A program made the translations under genes and the position numbers. Below are positions 8,426 through 20,153 of a stretch of 64,000 bases of DNA, in pieces; position 1 is the stretch's first letter, and every line of letters begins with the position of its first letter. Source of the stretch: Rothia nasimurium (GTDB taxonomy: Bacteria > Actinomycetota > Actinomycetes > Actinomycetales > Micrococcaceae); NCBI RefSeq assembly GCF_014217215.1, contig NZ_CP056080.1:1860001-1924000 (forward strand), read 5' to 3'. Below the pieces are notes generated by a model. The model made no database searches. It saw only the letters and a list, made by a program, of their open reading frames with translations, and was not told the DNA's origin.

Positions 8426-8428
8426 ATA
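8384..8428 (+). terminator. Strong rho-independent terminator of the structured RNA
   Basis: A perfect 15-bp stem (8384-8398 with 8404-8418) with a 5-nt loop TCACC is followed by TCCTTTTAT on the plus strand. On the minus strand the stem is followed by CTGAGTC with no T run, so it serves rightward transcription, that is the RNA at 8.1-8.4 kb, rather than the convergent gatB. Confidence 0.9.
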
Positions 8429-8486
8429 CCAACAGATGGTCTCTTCCCCTGAACCGTTAGGTCATGGTCCAGGGGGTAGAAGATGC

Positions 8487-9992
8487 CTAGCCTTGAACGC
8501 CGAGCTTCTCCAGGATCAGCTCGCGCACACGGCCTGCATCGGCCTGACCGCGGGTTGCCTTCATGACCTGGCCGACGATAGCGCCAGCGGCCTGAATCTT
8601 ACCGGCACGAATCTTGTCGGCAACATCAGGCATAGCCGCCAGAGCATCGTCGATAGCGGCGGTGAGAGCGCCGTCATCAGAGACAACAGCAAGGCCGCGC
8701 TTCTCAACGATTTCGGCAGGTTCACCTTCACCATCAATGACAAAGCCAAGTACCTGGCGGGCAATCTTATCGTTGATCTTCTTAGCTTCAACCAGCTTGT
8801 TCAGCTCAACAACGGTCTGGGCGGTGACGCCGGTTTCCGTCAGCTCAACCTCGCGTTCCTTGGCGATACGAGCGATTTCGCCCATCCACCACTTACGAGC
8901 AACGGACGCGGGAGCACCGGCGGCGACGGTCTCTTCGATGGCGTCCATAGCACCAGCGTTGACCACGTCGCGGAACTCTTCGTCCGAGAAGCCCCAGTCG
9001 GCCTTCAGACGGCGGCGGCGCTCGGCGGGAGGCTCGGGCAGCTCTGCGCGCAGGCGCTCAATCCATTCGGTGTCGGTAACCACCGGAACCAGATCGGGCT
9101 CGGGGAAGTAACGGTAGTCGTCGGCATCAGACTTGGGGCGGCCACTGGTGGTCTCGCGGGTGTCTTCGTGCCAGTGGCGGGTTTCCTGAACAACCTTCTC
9201 GCCTGCTTCGAGGACGGCCGCGTGACGCTGAATCTCGTAGCGCACCGCACGCTCAACCGAACGCAGGGAGTTGACGTTCTTGGTTTCTGAGCGGGTACCG
9301 AACTCGGTGGAACCCTTGGGCATGAGCGAGACGTTAGCGTCGCAGCGGACGTTACCGCGCTCCATGCGGGCGTCGGAGATACCCAGGTTCTTGACAATTT
9401 CGCGAATGGCAGCCACATAGGCGCGGGCCAGTTCAGGAGCCTTGTCGCCCGCACCCACGATGGGGCGGGTAACAATTTCAATCAGGGGAACACCGGCGCG
9501 GTTGTAGTCGACCAGGGAGAAGTCTGCGCCCTGAATACGGCCAGCGGTGCCGCCCTTGTGGGTCAGCTTGCCAGCGTCTTCTTCCATGTGGGCACGTTCA
9601 ATCTCAATGGTGAAGACGGTGCCGTCCTCCAGCTCAACGTCCAGGGACCCGTTAGCGGCGATGGGCTCGTCGTACTGGGAGGTCTGGAAGTTCTTGGGGG
9701 TATCGGGGTAGAAGTAGTTCTTGCGGGCAAAGTGGCTGATGGGTGCGATGTCGCAGCCCAGAGCCAGACCCAGCTTGATAGCTGATTCAACAGCCTTGCC
9801 GTTGACCACCGGCAGCACGCCGGGTAGGCCCAGGGAGACGGGGGTGACATTGGTGTTCGGAGTATCGCCAAACTCGTTAGGAGCGGCGTCGAACATCTTG
9901 GTCTTGGTGTTGAGTTCTACGTGAACCTCGAAGCCGAGTACGGGGTCGTACTTCTCCATGGCTTCTTCAAACGACAGGATTTCGTCAGACAT
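8487..9992 (-). CDS. gatB: Asp/Glu-tRNA amidotransferase subunit B
   Basis: Subunit B of GatCAB, which binds mischarged Glu-tRNA(Gln) or Asp-tRNA(Asn), activates the acyl group with ATP, and lets ammonia from GatA convert it to the amide. The 501 residues have the usual layout: a cradle domain starting at [10 protein letters not shown] near residue 20, the ARKNYFYPD segment near residue 105, the [10 protein letters not shown] segment near 290, and the helical tail domain (YqeY-like) in the last 150 residues, which contacts the tRNA elbow. Its ATG follows the gatA stop directly (TAAATG), implying translational coupling. Last gene of the gatC-gatA-gatB operon. Confidence 0.97.
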   Translation of the reverse strand: MSDEILSFEEAMEKYDPVLGFEVHVELNTKTKMFDAAPNEFGDTPNTNVTPVSLGLPGVLPVVNGKAVESAIKLGLALGCDIAPISHFARKNYFYPDTPKNFQTSQYDEPIAANGSLDVELEDGTVFTIEIERAHMEEDAGKLTHKGGTAGRIQGADFSLVDYNRAGVPLIEIVTRPIVGAGDKAPELARAYVAAIREIVKNLGISDARMERGNVRCDANVSLMPKGSTEFGTRSETKNVNSLRSVERAVRYEIQRHAAVLEAGEKVVQETRHWHEDTRETTSGRPKSDADDYRYFPEPDLVPVVTDTEWIERLRAELPEPPAERRRRLKADWGFSDEEFRDVVNAGAMDAIEETVAAGAPASVARKWWMGEIARIAKEREVELTETGVTAQTVVELNKLVEAKKINDKIARQVLGFVIDGEGEPAEIVEKRGLAVVSDDGALTAAIDDALAAMPDVADKIRAGKIQAAGAIVGQVMKATRGQADAGRVRELILEKLGVQG

Positions 9993-11582
9993 TTACTTAG
10001 CTCCCTCGAAGTCAAAGTCACGGATCAGGGCGGCGGTGTCGGGCAGCTGCTCGTGCAGGTAGCCACCCCACTTAGCGGTCAGCAGGGCTTCCAGACCAGC
10101 ACCAGCGCGGTAGAGGCGGGCGTCCTCGTGGGCGGGGGCGGTGAACTGGATGCCGACGGGCAGGCCGTCCTCATCTGCCAGACCACCAGGCAGGGACAGG
10201 GAGGGTACACCGGCCAGGTTGGTGGGTACGGTGGCGATATCGCCCTTGTACATGGCCATGGGGTCGCCCTTGGTCTTCTCCCCCAGCTTGTAGGCGGTGG
10301 TGGGCGCGGTGGGGCTGATCAGTACGTCTGCGACCTCAAATGCCTTGGCGTAGTCGCGCTGAATCAGGGTGCGTACCTTCTGGGCTGAGCCGTAGTAGGC
10401 GTCGTAGTAGCCGGCGGACAGGGCGTAGGTGCCCAGGATGATGCGGCGCTTGGCTTCTGAGCCGAAGCCTGCGGCACGGGAGGCTGCCATGACGCGCTCG
10501 ATGGTGACGTGGCCTTCTTCGGGCAGCTTGCGCAGACCGAAGCGGACGCCGTCGTACTTGGCCAGGTTGGATGAGACCTCGGAGGACATAATCAGGTAGT
10601 AGGCCCCGATTGCTTCCTTGACGGAGGGCAGGGAGACCTCAACGATTTCTGCGCCGGCTTCCTTGAGCAGCTCCAGGGACTCGTTGAAGCGGGCCATAAC
10701 GCCGGGCTGGAAGCCCTCGCCGGTCAGTTCCTTGATGACGCCAACGCGCAGGCCATTGAGGCCACCTTCAGCGGCACCGGCGCGGGCGGCGTCCGCGTAG
10801 GCGGGCACGGGCTCGTTCAGGGAGGTGGCGTCCTTGGGGTCGTGACCGCCGATGACTTCGTGCAACAGGGCGGTGTCGAGGACGGTGCGGGCGCAGGGGC
10901 CTACCTGGTCGAGAGAAGAGGCCATGGCGATGACGCCGTAGCGGGAGACCGAGCCGTAGGTGGGCTTGACGCCAACGGAGCCGGTGACGGCTGCGGGCTG
11001 ACGGATGGAGCCACCGGTATCGGTGCCCAGGGCCAGGGGGGCCTGGAAGGCAGCTACTGCTACAGCGGAGCCGCCGCCGGAGCCACCGGGAATGCGGTCC
11101 AGGGCCCAGGGGTTGCGGGTGACACCGAACGCTGAGTGCTCGGTGGTGGAGCCCATGGCGAACTCGTCGAGGTTGGTCTTACCCAGGATGGGCATACGAG
11201 CCTCGCGGATCTTCTGGGTGACGGTGCCGTCGTAGGGGCTCATCCAGCCCTCGAGCATACGGGAGGCGGCGGTGGTGGGCTGGCCCTTGGTGACAATGAG
11301 GTCTTTAACGGCGATGGGGACGCCTGCGAGGGCAGGTAGTTCTTTGCCGGCGGCGCGATCTGCGTCTACGGCGGCAGCAACTTCCAGGGCCTCTTCAGCG
11401 TTCAGATGCAGGAAGGCGTTGAGGCCGCTCTTGCCGGCTGCGCGGTTTTCTGCGTCTAGGGGTTCACCGTCGGTGGCGATGATGTGGTCGATGTAGGCCT
11501 GGGTTGCCTCAACAGAGGTCAGTTCGCCGGCGGCCAGTTTCTCAGCAAGTTCTGCTGCGGAAAGTTTGATGATGTCGTTCAT
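9993..11582 (-). CDS. gatA: Asp/Glu-tRNA amidotransferase subunit A
   Basis: Glutaminase subunit of GatCAB, from the amidase-signature family; it frees ammonia from glutamine and channels it to GatB. The Ser-cis-Ser-Lys triad is visible: Lys in the VAVKDLI segment near residue 92, and the Gly/Ser-rich loop GGSGGGSA followed by [12 protein letters not shown] near residues 168-194. The length of 529 residues is at the upper end of the family, due mainly to a longer N-terminus and inserts. It lies 9 bp after gatC and abuts gatB, the standard order. Function in an organism lacking GlnRS and perhaps AsnRS is inferred from actinobacteria in general. Confidence 0.97.
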   Translation of the reverse strand: MNDIIKLSAAELAEKLAAGELTSVEATQAYIDHIIATDGEPLDAENRAAGKSGLNAFLHLNAEEALEVAAAVDADRAAGKELPALAGVPIAVKDLIVTKGQPTTAASRMLEGWMSPYDGTVTQKIREARMPILGKTNLDEFAMGSTTEHSAFGVTRNPWALDRIPGGSGGGSAVAVAAFQAPLALGTDTGGSIRQPAAVTGSVGVKPTYGSVSRYGVIAMASSLDQVGPCARTVLDTALLHEVIGGHDPKDATSLNEPVPAYADAARAGAAEGGLNGLRVGVIKELTGEGFQPGVMARFNESLELLKEAGAEIVEVSLPSVKEAIGAYYLIMSSEVSSNLAKYDGVRFGLRKLPEEGHVTIERVMAASRAAGFGSEAKRRIILGTYALSAGYYDAYYGSAQKVRTLIQRDYAKAFEVADVLISPTAPTTAYKLGEKTKGDPMAMYKGDIATVPTNLAGVPSLSLPGGLADEDGLPVGIQFTAPAHEDARLYRAGAGLEALLTAKWGGYLHEQLPDTAALIRDFDFEGAK

Positions 11583-11591
11583 GCCCGCTCC

Positions 11592-11888
11592 TTAGTCTTC
11601 GTCCAGAATTGCCGGAACCTTGAACTTGCCGTCTTCGGCATCGGGGGCACCCGAGAGAGCTTCTTCAGCGGTCAGGGTTTCGCCCACCACGTCGTCACGG
11701 AAGACGTTCTTGAGCGGGATGGGGTGGCTGGTTGCCGGAATATCGTCTGAGACGGCGTCTGAGACTGATTTGACGGATTCTACGATGACGTCGAGCTCAG
11801 CGGCCATTGCGGCCAGCTCTTCATCAGTCATCTCGATATGAGCCAGCATGGCAAGGTGTGCCACCTGCTCACTCGTAATAGCAGACAT
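11592..11888 (-). CDS. gatC: Asp/Glu-tRNA amidotransferase subunit C
   Basis: Small subunit of about 98 residues that clamps GatA and GatB together. It has the family pattern ITSEQVAHLAMLAHIEMTDEE at the N-terminus and the motif of proline and aspartate residues followed by LRDD-like FRDDVV near residue 70. I chose the ATG at 11888 because GGAAG sits five bases before it; an upstream in-frame GTG at 11900 overlaps that ribosome site and is unlikely. First gene of the gatCAB operon. A plausible -10 (TAAGAT, plus 11927-11932) lies 40 bp upstream, with only a weak -35. Confidence 0.95.
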   Translation of the reverse strand: MSAITSEQVAHLAMLAHIEMTDEELAAMAAELDVIVESVKSVSDAVSDDIPATSHPIPLKNVFRDDVVGETLTAEEALSGAPDAEDGKFKVPAILDED

Positions 11889-11957
11889 AATCACTTCCAC
11901 GAGTTAGACATAGGTTTTCAGTCTCTATCTTAGCCCGCATACGGTCATAACACGATT

Positions 11958-11999
11958 TAAAAAAGAATCGCCCCCTAGCCTGTGCAGGCTAGGGAGCGA
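11958..11999 (-). terminator. Rho-independent terminator after the Rpf-like gene
   Basis: A stem of 14-15 bp with one mismatch (TCGCTCCCTAGCCTG with CAGGCTAGGGGGCGA, plus 11968-11999) is followed on the minus strand by TTCTTTTTT. It ends the rpf-like transcript and insulates the gatCAB operon downstream. Confidence 0.9.
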
Positions 12000-12047
12000 C
12001 GGTGTGAGATCAGAAATCCGCTAGAGGTCTAAGAACCTGGAGGGGTC

Positions 12048-12900
<853 letters not shown>

Positions 12901-13020
12901 CCGTTGCACCTTTGGTTTGGCGGTCGTTTTTGATTCGTTGATAACGATAACGTAACGATTTCGGCTTTGCCAACCCATTTTTGAGACAGAACACTTCACA
13001 CCCCGCCCAGAGAGACCCCC

Positions 13021-13038
13021 GTCACCCTCCAGGGTGAC
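13021..13038. promoter_or_regulatory. Perfect palindrome, possible operator upstream of rpf
   Basis: GTCACCCTCCAGGGTGAC is an 8-bp inverted repeat with a 2-bp centre. A related half site, TCACCCTT, lies about 23 bp further right. It is 290 bp upstream of the rpf-like start codon. The gap 12901-13216 otherwise holds only AT-rich sequence in which I could not fix a promoter. The binding protein is unknown. Confidence 0.4.
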
Positions 13039-13216
13039 AGACTTTAAAGACAGGCTTGTATCACCCTTAACACCGGGGAAAAGCGCGGATTTCTGCGGGT
13101 TGAAAGGGGGACAAATTTTTAACCCACCAGAAACTTATCTGTTTTTAAGTCAGGTTGCTAGGCCCTTAAAAATTTCTTAAATTTTCTGCCATGCTCCCCG
13201 TGACGAACAGGGGTAT

Positions 13217-13268
13217 AGGTCACATTTAGGTCACAGAATCAAAAAATCCTGTGACCTGCCTGTGACCT
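13217..13268. repeat. Fourfold AGGTCACA dyad directly after ligA
   Basis: Four copies of AGGTCACA form a symmetrical array: AGGTCACA-ttt-AGGTCACAG, a 12-nt A-rich centre, then CTGTGACCT-gcc-TGTGACCT. Each arm is a tandem repeat with a 3-nt spacer and the arms are mirror images. It starts 5 bp after the ligA stop codon (13274-13276). As RNA it folds into a 9+8-bp hairpin, so it may be the ligA terminator, although the T run falls in the loop. The tandem half sites look equally like a protein-binding site. Confidence 0.6.
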
Positions 13269-13273
13269 AGCCG

Positions 13274-15508
<2,235 letters not shown>

Positions 15509-15530
15509 CTATAACCTCCCCGGCTGACCT

Positions 15531-16607
15531 CTAGCCGTTGATGCCCCGGTGCAGTTCTTTTTCAGACTGGAAGCGTTCTTCTTCGGTGGTGGCGGTGTGG
15601 GGGTAGTCGTAGCCGTCAATGTTGGCCACAATCTCGTGGGCGTCGGTCTCGGTCAGGGCTTTGAGCTCGGCTGCACGGGCTTCGGCGTCCTCTACGGTTA
15701 TAGCGTCTGCCACGATTACGGTGATGTTGTCCCGGCCTCCGGCTCGCAGGGCAGCCATCTGGAGCACATCCGCCGCGTCCTGGGGGTGCTCGACGGTAGC
15801 AAGTACCCGGGCCATGTAGTTGTGGGAGAGTTCGCCAGAAAGACCGTCGGAACACATCATCAGGCGGTCGCCCTCGCGGGCGGGGATAACCCAGAAGTCG
15901 GGTTCCCAGTAGTTACCGGTGCCCAGGGCACGGGTAATGACGTTACGGCGGGGGTGGGTCAGGGCCTCCATAGCAGTGATCTGACCGGTGTCGACCAGGT
16001 ACTGAACCTCAGAGTGGTCTACGGTGATCTGTTCTAGTTCTAGACCTTCAACCGGCCCGTTAGAGATAGAGAGAGCTTCTTCGGTCTGAGCTTCTTCGGC
16101 CCGGACCAGGCGGTAGGTTCGGGAGTCACCCACGTTGAAGATAAACCACATCTGCTGGTCGCCAATGTGGGTGAGCCAGGCGCCGGTGACGGTTGTACCC
16201 GCTCGCAAATCCAGGGCATTTTTGATGGCTTCATCGGCTTCGCCAATGATTTCCTTGATTTTATCGAGGGTTTTGAGAATCTGGCGGTTGAGGGCGGAGG
16301 TTTCTTTGCGGCGCCTGCCCAGGCGGCGGCCGCCCGGTTCGTCGTTGAGGGCTTCGCTGGCGACTTCCTGCCGGAACGCTGCCTCTTCTTCCTCGGTCAT
16401 GCCGCCGGGGCGGGTGAACATCTGGGCGTAGGCCAGGGTGCGGGTGCACAGGCGTGAGGCGACTTCGCCCTTTTCATGCCCGCCCATGCCGTCGGCGACC
16501 ACGCAGAGGGTGCCGGCAACGACCATAGAGTCTTCATTGTTGTCACGGTACTGGCCTACGTCGGTTGACTTGCCCGCGTAGATAGTGAGGTTGGGGGCGG
16601 TGGTCAT
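15531..16607 (-). CDS. PP2C-family Ser/Thr protein phosphatase
   Basis: Metal-dependent phosphatase of 358 residues that should remove phosphate from Ser/Thr (or Thr of STPK targets). The motifs are present: RDNNED near residues 21-26, VVADGMGGH near 37-44 (metal Asp and Gly), GDSRTYRL, CSDGLSGEL and GGRDNITVIVAD, which together supply the metal-binding aspartates. An insertion of about 60 charged residues (about 72-135) falls between the second motif and the rest of the core. No membrane segment is seen, unlike PstP. It overlaps the upstream cyclase gene by 4 bp (ATGA), so the pair is translationally coupled. The pairing with a cyclase suggests a shared signal circuit, which is inference. 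Confidence 0.93.
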   Translation of the reverse strand: MTTAPNLTIYAGKSTDVGQYRDNNEDSMVVAGTLCVVADGMGGHEKGEVASRLCTRTLAYAQMFTRPGGMTEEEEAAFRQEVASEALNDEPGGRRLGRRRKETSALNRQILKTLDKIKEIIGEADEAIKNALDLRAGTTVTGAWLTHIGDQQMWFIFNVGDSRTYRLVRAEEAQTEEALSISNGPVEGLELEQITVDHSEVQYLVDTGQITAMEALTHPRRNVITRALGTGNYWEPDFWVIPAREGDRLMMCSDGLSGELSHNYMARVLATVEHPQDAADVLQMAALRAGGRDNITVIVADAITVEDAEARAAELKALTETDAHEIVANIDGYDYPHTATTEEERFQSEKELHRGING

Positions 16608-17731
16608 TCGAAATCGATCTCCAGTTCATTACCGATGCCCGGGGTAATTGCCACGGGCCTAACATTGCCAAAACCGCGCACGTTGCGCACGCCTTGGGGG
16701 ATGAGTACAAAACGCCTGTCGTCTTCCAGCACTTCAGCGGTCGAGTCGTCGGTGAGGACGACCCCGGGTTCAGTCAGTGCAACCAGGCGGGAAGCCAGGT
16801 TAACGGTGGGTCCGTAGATGTCGCCCAGACGCGGCAGCACTCTGCCCCACACGAAGGATACACGGGCTTCGGGGAGCTGGGGGTCTTCGCTAATAAGTTT
16901 TGAGAGGGTCAGGGCGATACGGGCGCCGTTTTCGGGGGATTCGACCAGGTACATGACCTCGTCCCCAACCGTTTTAATGATGCGTCCGCCGCCTACCGCA
17001 ATCACTTCAGCACAGCGCTGTTCGAAGTTCTTAACCAGGCGAGCCAGGTTCCGCTCGTTCATCTCGCGTGAGAGTGAGGTGTAGGAGACCAGGTCGACAA
17101 AACCCACACCGCGGGCTAGGGGCAGGTCACTGTCTGCCTGGTCGGTTCCATCCTCTTCATCGCGCAGGGCAAGACGCAAGATGGCCGAATTGAGCATGCG
17201 GCGGTAGCCGTAGACGGTGATATCTTCTAGGTCTTCTATAAGGCGCGGAAGGAGACTTAGCAGCTCACCGCGGGCTTCGGTGTCGGTCAGCCCTCCATTG
17301 ATAACCATGTCTTCCACCAGGGCTTCGACCTGCCAGACCACCATGCGGTCCATCATCTGCCCCACCGACCGGGTGATCGACAAGGCGGCCTCTTCGGTCA
17401 GTTTGCCCTCTTTAATAAGGGAGGTAACCGTGGTCAGGGCTTTGCTGTCGGCGTGGGTGAAGTAGGCGTCGTCATCAGTGAGGTTAGGTAGCCCCAAGGA
17501 GCGCCAGATTTTGCGGGCGGTCAGCAGCGAAACCCCGGCGTCGTCAGCTACTTCGCCGCGCTTCATACTACGGTTTTCTCCCAGTAGAGCGCGTTCGAGT
17601 TCCAGCACGCCCTGGCGAGCTTCGTCGCTACGGTAGAGCTGGCTTTGCACGCGGTTATGGTGGTGCCTGCTCCGGTTGGGTGCGGTTCCGGCCTGTTCGG
17701 CGGGGTCGCTACCGGGTGCTGACTTCTCCAC
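16604..17731 (-). CDS. Class III adenylate cyclase, Rv1264-type
   Basis: Makes cAMP from ATP. The C-terminal catalytic domain (residues 205-365) has every expected residue: metal Asp213 in FVDLVSY, Lys253 and metal Asp257 in IIKTVGDE, Asp304 in GDIYGP, and Asn311 and Arg315 in NLASR. Spacing between these (51, 7 and 4 residues) equals that of the mycobacterial enzyme Rv1264, where Lys and Asp define ATP specificity. Residues 35-190 are a helical regulatory domain like the pH-sensing N-terminus of Rv1264. The first 30 residues are charged and His-rich. It is soluble by prediction. It leads an operon with the PP2C gene and has a good promoter 150 bp upstream. Regulation by pH or lipid is inferred from the homolog only. 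Confidence 0.92.
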   Translation of the reverse strand: MEKSAPGSDPAEQAGTAPNRSRHHHNRVQSQLYRSDEARQGVLELERALLGENRSMKRGEVADDAGVSLLTARKIWRSLGLPNLTDDDAYFTHADSKALTTVTSLIKEGKLTEEAALSITRSVGQMMDRMVVWQVEALVEDMVINGGLTDTEARGELLSLLPRLIEDLEDITVYGYRRMLNSAILRLALRDEEDGTDQADSDLPLARGVGFVDLVSYTSLSREMNERNLARLVKNFEQRCAEVIAVGGGRIIKTVGDEVMYLVESPENGARIALTLSKLISEDPQLPEARVSFVWGRVLPRLGDIYGPTVNLASRLVALTEPGVVLTDDSTAEVLEDDRRFVLIPQGVRNVRGFGNVRPVAITPGIGNELEIDFE

Positions 17732-17880
17732 TGGAGTCTTCCTTCTCTTGGTTAGTGCTGCGTGGTTCTAGAGGCAGTAAGGTCTAGGGCTGGCACTGCG
17801 AGTAATTGCCTACTTCAAGAATACCTAGTTGCTGTGAGCCAGGCTACGAAATGTTCACCACCCGCTAAGCGCCATCGCCC

Positions 17881-17910
17881 ATTCTATGCCCGCCGTCACC
17901 TTTTTTCGAA
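17881..17910 (-). promoter_or_regulatory. Promoter of the cyclase-phosphatase operon
   Basis: On the minus strand -35 TTCGAA (plus 17905-17910) and -10 TAGAAT (plus 17881-17886) are separated by 18 bp, a good housekeeping-type match. Transcription would start near 17873, giving a leader of about 140 nt before the cyclase start at 17731. Confidence 0.5.
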
Positions 17911-17952
17911 CCCAAACAACCTGTTTAGGCTTATCAGACAGATATTGTAAGT

Positions 17953-18450
17953 TTATACCCGGTAGCGGGAGGTAGACCCGCTCAGCAGAGCCCGCTGGGC
18001 CTCCTGAATCTCCCGACTAAAGCGTTCGGGGTCGGGTACGGCCCGCAGTACGTGTTGCACTCCGCGGGCGTGGACGGTGAGGGCAGCAGCATTGGTTACC
18101 CCCATCAAGTGCCGGCGCCCCACGCTCACTCCCTCAATCTCGGCAAGCGGAACACTGACGTCCTGACCGGGGCCCCAGCCCCGTCTAATCACAACCCGAC
18201 CGTTAGTGAGCAGGTAGCTGGTATTCACCCAGCGCGCCACCCCCCGCACGCCCAACCAGACCAGCCACAGCGCAAGAGCCAGTGCCAGGTAACGCCAGAC
18301 AGGGGCACCGGCACCCAGAGCCGAGGCGAAACTCCAGGCAGTCATAGCAACGAGAAAATACGTTAGAGGGCGCACCAAAAGCACCCCGTGGGCACGCGTT
18401 GCGGCAAGGGTGTATTCTGCGGGGTAGAGGTCGCCTCGTAGTTTCATCAC
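17953..18450 (-). CDS. Membrane protein with bacterial PH domain (DUF304)
   Basis: A 165-residue protein with two membrane helices (about residues 25-47 and 50-70) followed by a bacterial PH domain of the YdbS/YdbT type (about 75-155). The typical NTSYLLTNGRVVIRRG and VPLAEIEGV segments are clear. Members are thought to sit on the inner face of the membrane; their biochemical role is unknown. The two adjacent ATG codons at 18450 and 18447 are both possible starts. It lies downstream of birA on the same strand with a 55-bp gap and may share its transcript, a neighbourhood seen in other actinobacteria. Confidence 0.85.
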   Translation of the reverse strand: MMKLRGDLYPAEYTLAATRAHGVLLVRPLTYFLVAMTAWSFASALGAGAPVWRYLALALALWLVWLGVRGVARWVNTSYLLTNGRVVIRRGWGPGQDVSVPLAEIEGVSVGRRHLMGVTNAAALTVHARGVQHVLRAVPDPERFSREIQEAQRALLSGSTSRYRV

Positions 18451-18505
18451 TGGTGAGTCTATCGATGCTTCCTGAAGATTCCCCGATATTGGCTAGGTTG
18501 AATAG

Positions 18506-19354
18506 CTAGCGCCCGTACCCCTGGGGCCGTACATGCACCACATCCCCCACAGTGAAGCTTCGCTCCTCGCCGGTATCGGAGCGGACGACCAGCTCCCCTT
18601 CCGCGGTCAACTCAACTCCGGTTCCCCTAAAGGTCTCATCCCCGGGCAGGTGAATGGTAAGGGTAGCTCCCAGGGTGCTCATGCGCTCCCGCAGGCGGTC
18701 CAGGAGGGAGGCCCCGCCAGTAGCCGCACCCGCATCGAAGCCGGTGGCTGCAAACTCTCGGTAGTAGCACGAAAAGCTGGTCGCTAAGACCGTCAGTGCC
18801 CGATTCAGGTCAACCGGCTGCCCAGATTCCAGCAGGGCACTGGTGGCGGTAGGGACGGGCAAATCCTCCTGAGCCAGGTTCAGGTTGAGCCCGATACCCA
18901 CCACAACCGAAATCTGCCCCTCCGGTTCAATCACGAGCTGGGCCAGAATACCGCAGGCCTTACGGCTACCCAGCAGCACGTCGTTAGGCCACTTAATAGA
19001 AGGGTGCAGCCCTGAGAGCTGCTCAAAAACATCACAGGCAGCCAAGGCGGCTAAAGAGGTAAACCAGTGATACTGGTCGGGCGCAACCCTGTTGGCCGGG
19101 TTAACGTGCGGACGCACAATAAAGCTGGTTGCCAAAGCGGCACCTGCCGGGGCTACCCAGACCCTGTCCAGGCGTCCTTTTCCCGCGTTCTGGTCGGCGG
19201 TCGAGACCAGCGAGAGTTCCCCATAACTGCGGCGCACCAGGCCATCACCCACCAGAATCTGCCGGGCATACTCGTTGGTTGACCCCACCGAGCGCAGAAG
19301 CTCCACCCGCTCAAACCCGCTCACATCAACTAGGTCAGCCTGAAGATGCCCCAT
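18506..19354 (-). CDS. birA: Biotin-protein ligase BirA
   Basis: Activates biotin with ATP and attaches it to the biotin carboxyl carrier domain of acyl-CoA carboxylases, such as the AccA-type subunit at 30.1-31.9 kb. The 282-residue length means it lacks the N-terminal DNA-binding domain of E. coli BirA, so it is a pure enzyme. Motifs: the biotin/ATP loop AGKGRLDRVW near residues 58-67 (the family GRGRxGR), the IKWPNDVLLG segment near 122-131, and KACGIL with the catalytic-site Lys. A small C-terminal SH3-like domain (GTGVELTAEGELVVR) closes the protein. It is divergent from yciI and close to accD, as usual in actinobacteria. Confidence 0.95.
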   Translation of the reverse strand: MGHLQADLVDVSGFERVELLRSVGSTNEYARQILVGDGLVRRSYGELSLVSTADQNAGKGRLDRVWVAPAGAALATSFIVRPHVNPANRVAPDQYHWFTSLAALAACDVFEQLSGLHPSIKWPNDVLLGSRKACGILAQLVIEPEGQISVVVGIGLNLNLAQEDLPVPTATSALLESGQPVDLNRALTVLATSFSCYYREFAATGFDAGAATGGASLLDRLRERMSTLGATLTIHLPGDETFRGTGVELTAEGELVVRSDTGEERSFTVGDVVHVRPQGYGR

Positions 19355-19472
19355 GTGCGCACTCCTTATCTCACATACTAAGTTTCGACCGCTATTCTAC
19401 GGGGTCACGCCCAGCCTGAGCGGCCTAGCGGTGCAATACTGGAACTGTCTAACCCCTACGAAAGGTTCTACC

Positions 19473-19757
19473 ATGACCGTTTACGCTGTGCAGTACTCCT
19501 ACGGCCCCGCCGACCTGCAGGCTGAGCACCGCCCCGCCCACCGCGAATACCTGGCCCAACTCCACGAAGAAGGTAAGCTGCATGCAGCCGGCGCCTTCCT
19601 CGACGGCGACCCCGCAGGTGCCCTGCTCATCTTCGTTGCCGAAGACCGCGACGACCTCGACCGCATCATTGCAGCCGACCCCATGAGTACCGGCGGTGTA
19701 CTCACCGGCTACACTGCACGCGAATGGAACGCTGTGATCGGCAAGGTCGGCAAGTAA
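19473..19757 (+). CDS. YciI-family protein
   Basis: A 94-residue alpha/beta-barrel (ferredoxin-like dimer) protein of the YciI/YCII family. It has the EHRPAHREYL segment, with the conserved His, and the D near ADPMSTGG. The true start is the ATG at 19473 with AAAGG eight bases upstream; upstream in-frame codons overlap the divergent birA promoter region. Biochemical roles in the family differ widely (some act as dehydrochlorinase-like or muconolactone-type enzymes), so no substrate is proposed. It is followed by a long repeat element and appears monocistronic. Confidence 0.85.
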   Translation: MTVYAVQYSYGPADLQAEHRPAHREYLAQLHEEGKLHAAGAFLDGDPAGALLIFVAEDRDDLDRIIAADPMSTGGVLTGYTAREWNAVIGKVGK

Positions 19758-19771
19758 GCAAGAAGCACTAG

Positions 19772-20004
19772 AGCTGAAGCAGGCTCACAGCGAAGCTGTT
19801 GGCTCGATGAAGTGAGCGGGTGCGAGCATGCGAGCACACAAGAGCGAACGGAATCCGCCGCAAGGCGGGGCATGAATCGCTGGTGATGAGCACCGAGATT
19901 CCGAGCGCGCGAGGAAAATAAATCTCGGTGCGAATCTGGCGAGCCTGCGAGCCAGCTAGCGAACCAGCGAGAGGGTCAACAGCAAGCGTGAGCCTGCTCC
20001 AGCT
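19772..20004 (+). repeat. Dispersed repeat copy A, 233 bp with terminal inverted repeats
   Basis: The ends are a 17-bp inverted repeat with one mismatch (AGCTGAAGCAGGCTCAC at 19772-19788 with GTGAGCCTGCTCCAGCT at 19988-20004), extended inward by AGCGAAGCTGTTGG versus its partner. The interior is full of GCGAGC-type motifs and an internal inverted repeat around CACCGAGATT/AATCTCGGTG. A shorter copy in the opposite orientation lies at 33525-33618. It contains no transposase and its open frames are by-products of the repeat. The element fills most of the 396-bp gap between yciI and accD. Confidence 0.75.
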
Positions 20005-20153
20005 CCCCCGAAACACTCTTATTTAGAAAAATCGCTCAAAAATCCCAAGAATAATTGGGTGGGGCGGGGTGGCAGGTCTATAGTTGAAAAAGAATGACCC
20101 TTATCCCAGGTCACCCCACACCATTGACCCACAGTGCACGAGGCAGGCAGAGC

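Noticed and set aside
13217-13268. CRISPR repeats or CRP-type site
   Set aside because: The repeats are 8-9 nt with 3-nt spacers, too short for CRISPR, and the half sites are in the reverse order to a CRP site.
19768-20016. Minus-strand 82-codon frame in the yciI-accD gap
   Set aside because: It lies wholly in the repeat element, its residues follow the repeat's GCGAGC composition, and there is no ribosome site or family match.
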